A stretch of 64,000 nt of DNA from Clostridium sp. CX1 (GTDB lineage Bacteria > Bacillota > Clostridia > Clostridiales > Clostridiaceae): positions 1 through 64,000 of the forward strand of contig NZ_JAODOO010000017.1 in the NCBI RefSeq assembly GCF_025398335.1, in the 5' to 3' direction. How positions within the stretch are numbered: the stretch's first letter is position 1; the number at the start of each line of letters is the position of its first letter. The translations under genes were made by a program, and so were the position numbers. Below, in pieces: positions 44,395 to 53,628 of the stretch. Below the pieces are notes generated by a model. It did no database searches. It was not told where the DNA came from and saw only the letters and a program-made list of their open reading frames with translations.

Positions 44395-45291
44395 CTATAA
44401 GCCAGTTTGCTCTTTTATAAATTTTCTTGCCTTAATTGCATATTCTAAAGGATTCGCTTTGGCTGGGTCTTGTTCAGCCTCAACAATAAACCATCCTTCA
44501 TAATTATTTTTGTCTAAGATTTTGAAAAGAGGGGCATAATTAATCATCCCATCACCTGGAACAGTAAAGACTCCATGCTTAACTGCATTAAGAAAGCTCA
44601 TCTGTTCCTTATAAACTTTATCTAATACTTCTTCTCTTATATCCTTTAAATGTACGTGTTTTATTCTATTTATATACTTATTTAAAACCACCTCTGGGTT
44701 TACCTGTGAAAAAGTAAGATGCCCTGTATCAAATAGTAAATAAACTAACTCTGGGTCTGTCATTGCCATCAGCTTATCTATTTCCTCTAGAGTCTGTACT
44801 CCCGTCCCCATATGATGGTGATAAACAATGTTCATATCTTGCTCTTTAGCAAGTTTTCCAAGCTCCTCTAAGCCTCTTGCAAGCTTAACCCATTCCTCCT
44901 CTGAAAAATGAGGCTTCCTACTTATAACAGGCATATCTATCATTCCCTGAATGCTGTGGCCCTGTTCCGCTACAACAATCACCTCTGCTCCCATTTCCTT
45001 TAGAAAATCTCTATGCTTTATAAAGGCTTCAGCAGTTTCTTCAAAGGGTTTAGTAGTTAAAAAGGAACTAAACCAAGCGCTGGCTATACTTATACCCCTT
45101 AGTTCTAAAGCTTTTTTTAATACTTGAATATCTCTAGGGTACTTATTCCCCACCTCACTTCCTGTAAATCCTGCAAGTGCCATTTCACTTATACATTGCT
45201 GAAAGGTATTTTCTCTCCCAAGCTCAGGCATATCATCATTTGTCCATGCTATAGGAGCTATCCCAAGTCTTACTTTATTTTTATCTAACAT
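44395..45291 (-). CDS. iolE: Myo-inosose-2 dehydratase
   Basis: A 298-residue TIM-barrel enzyme of the xylose-isomerase/AP-endonuclease 2 fold. It dehydrates 2-keto-myo-inositol to the trihydroxycyclohexanedione. The start (RLGIAPIAWTNDDMPELG) is diagnostic of IolE. Metal ligands are expected in YHHHMGTG, LFDTGHLTFS, HVHLKD and FIVEAEQDP, all present. GGTGGAGG precedes the ATG; 21 nt separate it from iolD. Length normal. Confidence 0.95.
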   Translation of the reverse strand: MLDKNKVRLGIAPIAWTNDDMPELGRENTFQQCISEMALAGFTGSEVGNKYPRDIQVLKKALELRGISIASAWFSSFLTTKPFEETAEAFIKHRDFLKEMGAEVIVVAEQGHSIQGMIDMPVISRKPHFSEEEWVKLARGLEELGKLAKEQDMNIVYHHHMGTGVQTLEEIDKLMAMTDPELVYLLFDTGHLTFSQVNPEVVLNKYINRIKHVHLKDIREEVLDKVYKEQMSFLNAVKHGVFTVPGDGMINYAPLFKILDKNNYEGWFIVEAEQDPAKANPLEYAIKARKFIKEQTGL

Positions 45292-45312
45292 ACTATTCCT
45301 CCACCCATCTCC

Positions 45313-47247
45313 CTAATATTCTCTAGCTTTTTTCATTTCTTCTTCTAATTCTTCACGGGCTTTCCTTATACTTTCCTTATTGGATACCTCTGCAATGCCT
45401 ACTCGCCACCAGGATTCATAATCATGAGTCATAGTTTTTGGCAGTATCTTAATGTCAATTAAGGTGGATACAGTTTGTTTTTTAGAATCTTCAATGGCTG
45501 TCCTTAGTTCTCCTACAGTTTTAACCCTATAGGTTTTACATCCATAGGCAGCGGCACTCATAGCAAAATCTATTGGAACTAAGCCACCATCCAGCTTGCC
45601 TGTTTCCTCATTTCTAAATCTAAACTCAGTTCCAAAGCTTCCCATGCCCTTACCCATTTGCAAATTATTTATACATCCAAATGACATGTTGTCAAAGACT
45701 ATAATATTTATTTTCTTTTTCTCCTGAATAGATGTTGGTAATTCTGAATGAAGCATCATATATGAACCATCCCCTAATAGTGAATACACTTCTTTTTCTG
45801 GAGCTGCAATCTTAACTCCTAAAGCTGCATTTACCTCATAGCCCATACAGGAATAGCCGTATTCCATATGGTAGCTGTTAACTGTCTTTGGTCTCCATCC
45901 CCTCTGCAGATCCCCTGGAAGACTTCCTGAAGAACCTACCACTATTGCGTCATCATCCAGCATTTCATCTAGCATCCCTAATACTTTAGTTTGAGTAAGA
46001 TAAGCTCCTGTTTTCTTTCCAAACTCCTCTAGTACATGATCTAAGTGACCAGCCACTTCCGGCTTAAAAGTTTCACCGGTATATTCTAAATTAAATAATC
46101 TATCTAATTCAGCCTGCCACTTATCTTTAGCTTCTTTTATTTCCTCTTTATAGCATGATTTATATCCAACCTTCTCCAATTCATCACCTATAGCTTCCAA
46201 GGCTGCTTTAGCATCTGCAGTAACTTTAATTGCATCTAGTTTATAGGAATCAAATTCAGCTATGTTTATATTCAAAAATTCAACCTCTGGATTTTGAAAT
46301 AACCACTTAGAGGAGGTTGTAAAATCTGTATATCTAGTTCCAACACCTATTATAAGATCTGCCTCCTTGGCAATAGTGTTCGCTGCTAAGTTTCCTGTAG
46401 CTCCTATTCCTCCTAAATTTAATTTGTGACTCCACAAAACAGCACTTTTTCCCGCCTGTGTTTCTCCAAAAGGAATATTAAATCTCTCCGCAAAACCTTT
46501 AAATACTTCCGCAGCTTCAGAATACCTTACCCCACCACCGCAGATTAGTATAGGCTTTTTCTTCCTAAGAATTAGCTCTGCTGCCTCTTTAACCATTTCC
46601 TTTGTTGCAGGCCTTCTTTCTATTCTGTGAATTCTCTTTTTAAAGAAATACTCTGGATAATCATAGGCTTCACCCTGAACATCCTGTGGAAGTGCTAATG
46701 TAACAGCTCCTGTATCTGCAGGGTCTGTCAGTACCCTCATAGCATTTATAGCTGCTGTCATTAGCTGCTCCGGTCTGCTTATTCTATCCCAGTACTTACT
46801 TACTGCTTTAAAGGCATCATTTGTGCTTATATTTAAATTATGAAAATGCTCTACCTGCTGCAATACAGGGTCTGGCTGCCTTGCTGCATATACATCTCCT
46901 GGTAAGAAAAGTACAGGAATTCTGTTTGCAGTTGCAGTTGCTGCTGCTGTCACCATATTAGCTGCCCCTGGTCCTACAGAGGAGGTGCAGGCATATATCT
47001 GCTTTCTGTGCATTTGCTTTGCAAACCCCATAGCTGCATGAGCCATTCCCTGCTCATTTCTACCTTGATGAACTATTAAGTCTCCTGAATCTTCTTCTAG
47101 GGCTTGACCTAGTCCAAGTACATTTCCATGTCCAAAGACTGTAAATATCCCCTTAACAAATTTAGTTACAGTGCCATCAAACTCTATATACTGGTTATCA
47201 AGAAACTTAACAAGAGCCTGAGCCATTGTAAGTCTTATAGTTTTCAT
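45313..47247 (-). CDS. iolD: 3D-(3,5/4)-trihydroxycyclohexane-1,2-dione acylhydrolase
   Basis: A 644-residue TPP-dependent ring-opening enzyme that produces 5-deoxy-D-glucuronate. Three-domain acetolactate-synthase-like architecture: N-terminal pyrimidine domain ([14 protein letters not shown] ... [19 protein letters not shown] with the catalytic Glu), central domain ([15 protein letters not shown]) and C-terminal TPP/Mg domain ([16 protein letters not shown]). AAGAGGTG precedes the ATG. It lies 80 bp after iolB. Confidence 0.95.
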   Translation of the reverse strand: MKTIRLTMAQALVKFLDNQYIEFDGTVTKFVKGIFTVFGHGNVLGLGQALEEDSGDLIVHQGRNEQGMAHAAMGFAKQMHRKQIYACTSSVGPGAANMVTAAATATANRIPVLFLPGDVYAARQPDPVLQQVEHFHNLNISTNDAFKAVSKYWDRISRPEQLMTAAINAMRVLTDPADTGAVTLALPQDVQGEAYDYPEYFFKKRIHRIERRPATKEMVKEAAELILRKKKPILICGGGVRYSEAAEVFKGFAERFNIPFGETQAGKSAVLWSHKLNLGGIGATGNLAANTIAKEADLIIGVGTRYTDFTTSSKWLFQNPEVEFLNINIAEFDSYKLDAIKVTADAKAALEAIGDELEKVGYKSCYKEEIKEAKDKWQAELDRLFNLEYTGETFKPEVAGHLDHVLEEFGKKTGAYLTQTKVLGMLDEMLDDDAIVVGSSGSLPGDLQRGWRPKTVNSYHMEYGYSCMGYEVNAALGVKIAAPEKEVYSLLGDGSYMMLHSELPTSIQEKKKINIIVFDNMSFGCINNLQMGKGMGSFGTEFRFRNEETGKLDGGLVPIDFAMSAAAYGCKTYRVKTVGELRTAIEDSKKQTVSTLIDIKILPKTMTHDYESWWRVGIAEVSNKESIRKAREELEEEMKKAREY

Positions 47248-47328
47248 ATTTTCACCTCTTAAAAACTCTTACGAGTATATTACTTAAGCTGATTTTTTTA
47301 AAATTCACTTTATATTATTAACTGAATT

Positions 47329-48123
47329 CTATTTATCCGGCCAAATTTTAGCATCCTTTTCTGTAACCCATAAATGTTCAGGAACAAAGGTTGGAGTTAT
47401 ATATGGATTTCCATCTAAGTGTCTTATAACCCAGATGTAGTACATTGCATATCCTGGTGCTGTAGTTTGAGGATGAGTAGCGTTATCTAATATTTTTACA
47501 GTATCATTATTTTTTATTTTTACTACGTCCTCTCCTAGTTCAGAGAAGCCATATCCATTTTCAGGGTTAAACTTATAGAAGTATATCTCTGGCTGTGGAT
47601 GATAGTGTGGAGGGTAGCTCGACCATTTTCCTGGATAATCTACTACTTCCCCTACTACTAGGTTTGAATAATCTGCATTTGAATAATCAAAAACAGTTCT
47701 TACAATTCTTGTGGATGCCTCCTTCATTGTTCCAGCTCCACGATTTTCACTTCTACATTCTTTATTTGTATATAATTTAGATTGAAATACCTTGTCATTA
47801 GTGGTCTTCGTAACAGAGATTTCCGTATCTTCCGAAAGACCAGTAATTTTTACCTCTACATCCTTCGGTACATGAAGCACCCATGGATCCTCATCAAAAC
47901 AAGATTTTCTTGCAGCTATTTCTTTTTTTTCTTCATATTCAAAAACCACTTCACCTTTTATTAAAAGAAATGCCCTTTCTTTACTGTCTTTATCTATTTC
48001 CACCTGCCCTTTAGCAATTCTCAATATGCCAAAGTCCATCATAGTATTATGCTCTTTTTCATCAATTGCAGCTATAGAGTTATAGCCATAACTAAAAGCT
48101 TCCTTTTGTCTAATTCTCAACAC
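47329..48123 (-). CDS. iolB: 5-deoxy-glucuronate isomerase
   Basis: A 264-residue bicupin that converts 5-deoxy-D-glucuronate to 5-dehydro-2-deoxy-D-gluconate. The metal site is seen in YPPHYHPQPEIYFYKF (about 168-183: two His and Glu) with a further His in DNATHPQTTAPGYAMYY. GTG start with GAGGTG 7 nt upstream. It lies 34 bp after the transketolase C-terminal subunit gene. Its product is a ketose with the D-threo arrangement that transketolases accept, which is central to the pathway hypothesis. Confidence 0.93.
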   Translation of the reverse strand: MLRIRQKEAFSYGYNSIAAIDEKEHNTMMDFGILRIAKGQVEIDKDSKERAFLLIKGEVVFEYEEKKEIAARKSCFDEDPWVLHVPKDVEVKITGLSEDTEISVTKTTNDKVFQSKLYTNKECRSENRGAGTMKEASTRIVRTVFDYSNADYSNLVVGEVVDYPGKWSSYPPHYHPQPEIYFYKFNPENGYGFSELGEDVVKIKNNDTVKILDNATHPQTTAPGYAMYYIWVIRHLDGNPYITPTFVPEHLWVTEKDAKIWPDK

Positions 48124-48157
48124 CTTACGTCACCTCTCCATAAATTTTAAATATAAG

Positions 48158-49132
48158 CTATTTGCTACACTTTCTTTCTAACACTCTTTTAACCTTTGTA
48201 ATTATGTGGTTGTAGGTAAGTCCATACTCTTCTTTTAAATAATCTACCGGTCCAACTTGACCAAATCTATCTTCTACACCTACCCTTTCAACAGGTACTG
48301 GTACACTCTCTACAACAACCTCCGCCACTGCCGAACCTAATCCGTTAAGAATACTGTGATTTTCAGCAGTTACAATTGCTCCTGTCTCCTCAGCGCATTT
48401 TATTATTGCTTCTTTATCTATAGGCTTTAAGGTAAATACATTTTCAACTCTTACAGAAATTCCTTCTTTATCCAACTCTTCAGCCGCTTTAAGGGCCTCT
48501 TCCACCATTATGCCCGTAGCAAAGACTGTTACATCCTTGCCGTCTCTTAGTGGTATAGCCTTTCCGATTTCAAAGGTAGATCCTTCTGCATAAATCTTTG
48601 TGGCATTTTTCCTTAGAAGTCTTGTATAAAACACACCATATTTGTAAGCAATCTGTCCTATTATATCTTTAAGCATGGTACTATCTACAGGTTCAATAAT
48701 GGTTATATTAGGAACATTTCTTAATATTCCCATATCCTCAAAAGGCATATGAGTGCCTCCATTATAAGCAGCAGTTACTCCTGGATCACTACCGGTTATT
48801 TTCACATTTAACTTTCCATAACCACAGGATAAAAATATTTGATCAAAGCACCTTCTTGTAGCAAAAGGACCAAAGCTGTGGGCAAAGGGAATCAGCCCTA
48901 CTGCAGACATGCCTGCTGCTGTTCCCATCATATTAGCTTCCTGTATTCCAACATTAAAGGTTCTTTCAGGATATTTCTTCTGGAAAGACACCATTCCCAT
49001 AGAACTCATTAAATCAGCATCAAGTACAACTACATTCTCATCTTTTTCAGCCAACTCCATAAGAGTCTCACAGTACATAGTTCTCATTTCTTTTTCTTCT
49101 TTTACTCTTTTTTCAGCTAATTTTACAACCAC
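48158..49132 (-). CDS. Transketolase, C-terminal subunit
   Basis: A 324-residue subunit comprising the pyrimidine-binding and C-terminal domains of a split transketolase. The pyrimidine domain shows VVLDADLMSSMGMVSFQKKYP and VGIQEANMMGTAAGMS with the catalytic Glu (about 75-90). The substrate loop reads GVTAAYNGGTHMPFEDMG, where usual transketolases have GLGEDGPTHQPVE, so the acidic residue that helps recognise the sugar is changed. GTG start overlaps the stop codon of the N-subunit gene (TAGTG). With its partner it probably transfers a two-carbon ketol unit from an inositol-derived ketose. Confidence 0.88.
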   Translation of the reverse strand: MVVKLAEKRVKEEKEMRTMYCETLMELAEKDENVVVLDADLMSSMGMVSFQKKYPERTFNVGIQEANMMGTAAGMSAVGLIPFAHSFGPFATRRCFDQIFLSCGYGKLNVKITGSDPGVTAAYNGGTHMPFEDMGILRNVPNITIIEPVDSTMLKDIIGQIAYKYGVFYTRLLRKNATKIYAEGSTFEIGKAIPLRDGKDVTVFATGIMVEEALKAAEELDKEGISVRVENVFTLKPIDKEAIIKCAEETGAIVTAENHSILNGLGSAVAEVVVESVPVPVERVGVEDRFGQVGPVDYLKEEYGLTYNHIITKVKRVLERKCSK

Positions 49133-49977
49133 TATTTCTCCACCTCCTTCAGCTTATCTTCTAAAAGTCTTATAGCTTCTTTCATCTGTTCTTCGCTTAC
49201 TGTAATATGGTGGTTACTTACAATGCCTTCACCAAAACAATAACCTTTACTTTTTATAGTGTTAAGCACTATAACCGAAGGTTTTCCCTTGTTCTCCTTA
49301 GCTTTAATAACTGCATTATATATCTCCTCAACATCATGGCCACAAACCTCTTGTGAAAACCATCCAAAGCTTTGGAATTTAGCCACTATATCCCCTAAAT
49401 CATTTATATCCTTTGTAAATCCATCTAATTGCTGCTTATTATAGTCAACAAAGGCTATAAGATGATCTGCCTTTTGTTGGGCAGCACACATAACCATTTC
49501 CCATACCTGACCTTCCTGAATTTCTCCATCGCCAAGAATTAGATAAATATAATTGCTTCTTCCTTTTAGTCTGTTTCCAATTGTTACTCCTAAAGCTGTT
49601 GATGCACCTTGACCTAGAGAGCCTGTAGTCATATCTATACCTGTAGTAAGATTTCTATCACAATGGCTTGGTAAATGAGTAGCTGGTTTGTTTAGGGTAA
49701 GTAGGTCTTCTTTAGGAAAATAGCCCTTTAATGCTAAGGTAGAGTATACCGCAGGGCCGGCATGTCCCTTTGAGCATACAAGCCAATCTCTTTCCTCCCA
49801 GCTTGGGTTTTTCGGATCTATATTCATTACGTCACCATAAAGAACTGCTAATGTATCAACTACTGACATAGCTCCACCCATATGTCCAAAACCTAAGGTG
49901 CCAATAGTTCTTATAGTCTCAATCCTTATTTTAAGAGCCAGTGCTTCTAGCTCCTTCTTTTTTTCTAAGCTTAACAT
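49132..49977 (-). CDS. Transketolase, N-terminal subunit
   Basis: A 281-residue TPP-pyrophosphate-binding subunit. GHMGGAMSVVDTLAVLYGD (about 30-48), SKGHAGPAVYSTLALKGYF (His contacts to TPP), TTGSLGQGASTALG and the Mg/TPP motif GDGEIQEGQVWE (about 149-160) are intact, with DYNKQQLDG following. GGAGG lies 6 nt before ATG, one base after the PGK-like gene. Split transketolases of this layout occur in specialised sugar routes as well as in general pentose metabolism; the position inside the inositol operon favours a dedicated role. Confidence 0.9.
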   Translation of the reverse strand: MLSLEKKKELEALALKIRIETIRTIGTLGFGHMGGAMSVVDTLAVLYGDVMNIDPKNPSWEERDWLVCSKGHAGPAVYSTLALKGYFPKEDLLTLNKPATHLPSHCDRNLTTGIDMTTGSLGQGASTALGVTIGNRLKGRSNYIYLILGDGEIQEGQVWEMVMCAAQQKADHLIAFVDYNKQQLDGFTKDINDLGDIVAKFQSFGWFSQEVCGHDVEEIYNAVIKAKENKGKPSVIVLNTIKSKGYCFGEGIVSNHHITVSEEQMKEAIRLLEDKLKEVEK

Positions 49978-49978
49978 A

Positions 49979-51247
49979 CTATACCTCCACTTCCCGTGTA
50001 TAAGCCTTTTTCATTGCTTCAATTAAAGGTAATTTTACTCCAGATAAGAACCTAACCATAGCACCACCAGCAGTACAAACATAATTTATCCTTGACGTAT
50101 CAATAAAACGCTGTGCGGCACTAACAGTATCTCCTCCACCTATAACAGAATATCCTTTTGCTTCTGCTATAGAAGTCCATATTCCCTTAGTTCCATTTTC
50201 AAAAATTTTATTTTCATAAACTCCTGCTGGTCCATTGACAAATATAGTCCCTGCTTTAGAGAGTTCTTTCTTAAACAACTCTATAGTTTCACAACCTATA
50301 TCCATGAACATATGGTTTAAAGGAAGTTTATCAATAGAAGTCTCTTTTCTCATACCACCTTCTTCATAGGCTAAATCTAGAGGATAAACTATCTTTTCAC
50401 TATACTTTTCTAAATACTCCTTTGCAGAGCCTATAAATACATCTAGTTTTCTATCCTTAATAAATTTTTCGTTAACCTCTCCTATGTTATAGCCCTTAGC
50501 CATCAACATAATATTGCCTGTAACTCCGCAGCATAATATTTTGTCTGCAGTTCCATTTTCTAATACTTGTTTCATCATTCCAAAGGCATCAGATATCTTA
50601 AGTCCACCAAGTACAAAAACAGAGGGTTTGCTCGGGCATTCCATAACCTTTGTAAGTGCACTTAACTCTTGAAACATAAGCAAACCTGCTGCCGTAGGAA
50701 GTAATTCCTGAAAGGCTACCATTGAAGGAGCATTTCTGTGAGCTGCTGCAAAGGCATCATTTACATAGAAGTCTACTATTGGAGCAAGACTTCTTACTAA
50801 ATAGGTATTCAGCATATCCTTAGCCTCAAGTTTTACTGCATCCTCAAAGGTTGATATTTCTTCTGTTAGATATCTAAGATTTCCTAGGAGAACTACTTCT
50901 CCTGATTTTAAATTCTTAACTGCCTCCTGTGCTGCAGGACCACAAACATCGTCAATATATTTAACTTCTCTACCTAGCTTTTGTGATAACTTTTCTGCAT
51001 GTTCTCCCATTGGTATTAAATTGTGATAGTCCAGCGTATCTCCCTGGTGGGCAATTATAGCTACTTTTGCTCCCCTGTCTATAAGATATTTAACTGTAGG
51101 AATACTCTTATTTATTCTATTTTCACTTACAATCTTTTTAGTTTCTATGTCTATAGGAGAGTTTATATCAAGCCTTAATAAAACTCTTTTATCCTTATAG
51201 TCAAACTCCTCCATAGACCTTATTCCAACATCTACTTTGACATCCAT
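49979..51247 (-). CDS. Archaeal-type phosphoglycerate kinase homologue; predicted acyl-phosphate kinase (malyl phosphate?)
   Basis: A 422-residue PGK-fold protein. N-terminal domain: VLLRLDINSPID, ENRINKSIPTVKYLIDRGAKV; hinge and C-terminal nucleotide domain: VFVLGGLKISDAF, FVNGPAGVYE, GGGDTVSAA, all as in PGKs, closest in pattern to archaeal ones (NDAFAAAHRNAPSM). However, the substrate motif SHxGRP/SHQGRPG reads AHQGDTLDY (residues 66-74): the Arg that holds the 3-phosphate is Asp70. This suggests a substrate without that phosphate. It overlaps the GAPDH-like gene by 16 bp. A later start at Met12 is possible. I infer ATP formation from an acyl phosphate made by that neighbour. Confidence 0.85.
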   Translation of the reverse strand: MDVKVDVGIRSMEEFDYKDKRVLLRLDINSPIDIETKKIVSENRINKSIPTVKYLIDRGAKVAIIAHQGDTLDYHNLIPMGEHAEKLSQKLGREVKYIDDVCGPAAQEAVKNLKSGEVVLLGNLRYLTEEISTFEDAVKLEAKDMLNTYLVRSLAPIVDFYVNDAFAAAHRNAPSMVAFQELLPTAAGLLMFQELSALTKVMECPSKPSVFVLGGLKISDAFGMMKQVLENGTADKILCCGVTGNIMLMAKGYNIGEVNEKFIKDRKLDVFIGSAKEYLEKYSEKIVYPLDLAYEEGGMRKETSIDKLPLNHMFMDIGCETIELFKKELSKAGTIFVNGPAGVYENKIFENGTKGIWTSIAEAKGYSVIGGGDTVSAAQRFIDTSRINYVCTAGGAMVRFLSGVKLPLIEAMKKAYTREVEV

Positions 51248-52260
51248 TTTCCCAACCCCAAATACTTATTTGTTTCTGTAACTGCTTCAATTCTGTCCCT
51301 TTGCATTTCCATAGCTGCTCTTATCGCATCTATATTTTCTGGTATAACTACCGCTTCCTGTGGAATATTTATAGCAAACATTATATCCTTACCAGACTTA
51401 ACAACAGACTCCTCAAATACAGCTATTTCATACATATCTCCTCTTGGGTTTCCAAGGTCCCTTGCATACCTGAATAAAGACGCATTTCCTAAGAATCCAT
51501 CAACAAGTCTTACATTTCTTATTCTTGGATGCTGACTAAAAATATCTAATAGTTCTTCTTTTAATATATCTTCCTTAGGCGTAGCTACAACAGTAATTAT
51601 ATGGCCGTGAGTTACTGGTGTATGAACAAGTATCCCTGTAGCATCTACATGAGGCATTATAGTCATAAGATCTAAGGCTTGATGGCTTGGAGCCTTATCT
51701 ACCTGAAGTGCGTTAGTAAGCCCTCTGTGGTAATCTCCTGGATCTGCAACTCTTCTTATTATGGTAATTGCAACCTTTTCTACACCAACTTTTCTATCTA
51801 TGCAGTCTACTGCTCTTATTAATCCAGTAGTATTACAGGATGTTAGCTTTAAAAATTGCTTTCCTATACCTTTCTCATAGTTTGCATAGCCATGGAAAAA
51901 CACATCTGCTACATCATTATTTTCTCCACCTTGGAATATTGCTTTTTTATTATATTTTTTATAAAGCTCCTTATTTTTAGCACCTATACCAGCACTGGTA
52001 GCATCAAGAATTACATCACATTTTTGAATCAAATCTTCTAGTGTTCCACTTATAGGTATTCCAGCTTCCTTGAATAATCCTTCATTTCCAGCCATCGCAT
52101 TATATAAGTTATAAGGCATACCCTTTTCCTTTAAAGCTCTTACCGCTAAAGTAGGCGAAACATCAGCAACCCCTACAAGCTCCATATCTCCTTGCAGAGC
52201 AACTCCATCTGCCAATCTTTGTCCAATAACGCCGTATCCAACAACTCCTACTTTTATCAT
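51232..52260 (-). CDS. Archaeal-type (type II) glyceraldehyde-3-phosphate dehydrogenase homologue; predicted D-malate-semialdehyde dehydrogenase
   Basis: A 342-residue protein with the archaeal GAPDH pattern: GVVGYGVIGQRLADGV (Rossmann, 5-20), LQGGENND-like IFQGGENNDV, catalytic Cys in TSCNTTGLIRAVD (about 139-151), IIRRVADPGDYHRG, APSHQALDLM with the catalytic His region, RDLGNPRGDMYEI and the C terminus IPENIDAIRAAMEM. Bacteria normally use the other GAPDH type for glycolysis, so this copy is probably specialised and perhaps acquired from archaea. Its gene overlaps the PGK-like gene, implying the pair works in sequence: aldehyde to acyl phosphate to acid plus ATP. D-malate semialdehyde is a carboxymethyl analogue of glyceraldehyde 3-phosphate. 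AGGAGG precedes ATG. Confidence 0.85.
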   Translation of the reverse strand: MIKVGVVGYGVIGQRLADGVALQGDMELVGVADVSPTLAVRALKEKGMPYNLYNAMAGNEGLFKEAGIPISGTLEDLIQKCDVILDATSAGIGAKNKELYKKYNKKAIFQGGENNDVADVFFHGYANYEKGIGKQFLKLTSCNTTGLIRAVDCIDRKVGVEKVAITIIRRVADPGDYHRGLTNALQVDKAPSHQALDLMTIMPHVDATGILVHTPVTHGHIITVVATPKEDILKEELLDIFSQHPRIRNVRLVDGFLGNASLFRYARDLGNPRGDMYEIAVFEESVVKSGKDIMFAINIPQEAVVIPENIDAIRAAMEMQRDRIEAVTETNKYLGLGKWMSK

Positions 52261-52318
52261 CCTTAATTCCTCCTAAAACTCAAATTATACTTATACTCTT
52301 TTTAGACAAATCTATCTC

Positions 52319-53554
52319 TTATAGACCTTGTCTAAGAAGTTCAATTGTATGCTCTTCAACCATTTCTGGAGTAATATCCTTTCTTCTTGCAACCCCTGTT
52401 TCAATAGCAGCCTTCGCCACATATAAAGCAACCTTTGGTGCTATTCTCAAATCAAAGGCCTCTGGAATAACATAGTCTTCTCTTAACTGATCCTCATTTA
52501 TAAGTTCTGCTATTGCATAGGCTGCTGCAATCTTCATCTCATCATTAATTTCGCTAGCACGAACATCTAATGCCCCTCTAAATATTCCTGGAAAAGCTAA
52601 GACATTGTTAACTTGATTTGGGTAATCAGATCTTCCAGTGCATACAACCCTAGCCCCTGCTTCCTTTGCTAAGTTAGGAAGTATTTCTGGGTTTGGGTTT
52701 GCCATCGCCATTATTATTGAGTCACTATTCATTGATTTAACCATTTCCTGTGTTACACAGTTTGCTGCTGAAACTCCTAAAAATACATCTGCTCCCTTTA
52801 GCACCTTTTCAAGATTACCTTGTTCTTGGTCAGGATTTGTTATTTGAGCAATTTCCTCTTTATATTTGTTCATGCCCTCTGTTCTGCTTTTATATATAGC
52901 TCCCTTAGTATCACAAAGTATTATATTTTTTGTTCCCATCTTTAACAGAAGCTTTGTTATAGCAATTCCAGCAGAACCAGCACCATTAATAACCACTTTT
53001 AAATCTTCAAATTTTTTATTAGTAATTTTTAGGGCATTAATTAGGCAGGCAGAAGACACCACTGCAGTTCCATGCTGATCGTCATGAAATATTGGTATAT
53101 TACATATTTCCTTTAATTTATCTTCTATTTCAAAACACTCCGGTGCCTTAATATCCTCTAAGTTTATGCCGCCAAAAGCAGATTCCATAAGTTTTACCGT
53201 CTCTACAATCTTATTTATGTCTTTAGTTTCTAAGCATATTGGAAAAGCATCCACTCCTCCAAAGGATTTAAATAAAACAGCTTTACCCTCCATAACTGGA
53301 AGCCCTGCTGCTGCACCAATATCTCCAAGTCCCAGTACAGCTGTTCCATTAGTAACAACAGCTACCCAATTTCCCTTTGCTGTATAGTCATATATACAAT
53401 CATAGTTTTTCTCAATCTCTAAGCAGGGTTCTGCTACCCCTGGAGTATATGCAAGAGTTAAGTCCTCCTTATTCTTTACCGGCACCTTGCACCTTAAGGC
53501 AATTTTTCCTTTGTTATCTTTATGAAATTTTAATGCTCTTTCTCTTAATTCCAA
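52319..53554 (-). CDS. NAD(P)-dependent malic enzyme
   Basis: A 411-residue short bacterial malic enzyme without a phosphotransacetylase tail. It oxidatively decarboxylates L-malate to pyruvate. Motifs: TLAYTPGVAEPC (about 32-43), GDIGAAAGLPVMEGKA, the catalytic Lys/Asp region INLEDIKAPECFEIE and FHDDQHGTAVV (metal Asp), Rossmann GAGSAGIAITKLL (about 190-202) and MANPNPEI. TTG start with GGGAGG upstream. It lies between the sugar ABC permease and the GAPDH-like gene, which makes malate a likely intermediate of the pathway encoded here. Confidence 0.92.
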   Translation of the reverse strand: MELRERALKFHKDNKGKIALRCKVPVKNKEDLTLAYTPGVAEPCLEIEKNYDCIYDYTAKGNWVAVVTNGTAVLGLGDIGAAAGLPVMEGKAVLFKSFGGVDAFPICLETKDINKIVETVKLMESAFGGINLEDIKAPECFEIEDKLKEICNIPIFHDDQHGTAVVSSACLINALKITNKKFEDLKVVINGAGSAGIAITKLLLKMGTKNIILCDTKGAIYKSRTEGMNKYKEEIAQITNPDQEQGNLEKVLKGADVFLGVSAANCVTQEMVKSMNSDSIIMAMANPNPEILPNLAKEAGARVVCTGRSDYPNQVNNVLAFPGIFRGALDVRASEINDEMKIAAAYAIAELINEDQLREDYVIPEAFDLRIAPKVALYVAKAAIETGVARRKDITPEMVEEHTIELLRQGL

Positions 53555-53628
53555 TGTTTTTTCCTCCCGTCCTTGCTATTTTCAATTTTAGATAGAAACT
53601 CTTTATTGTATGAATAATATTCCAATTT

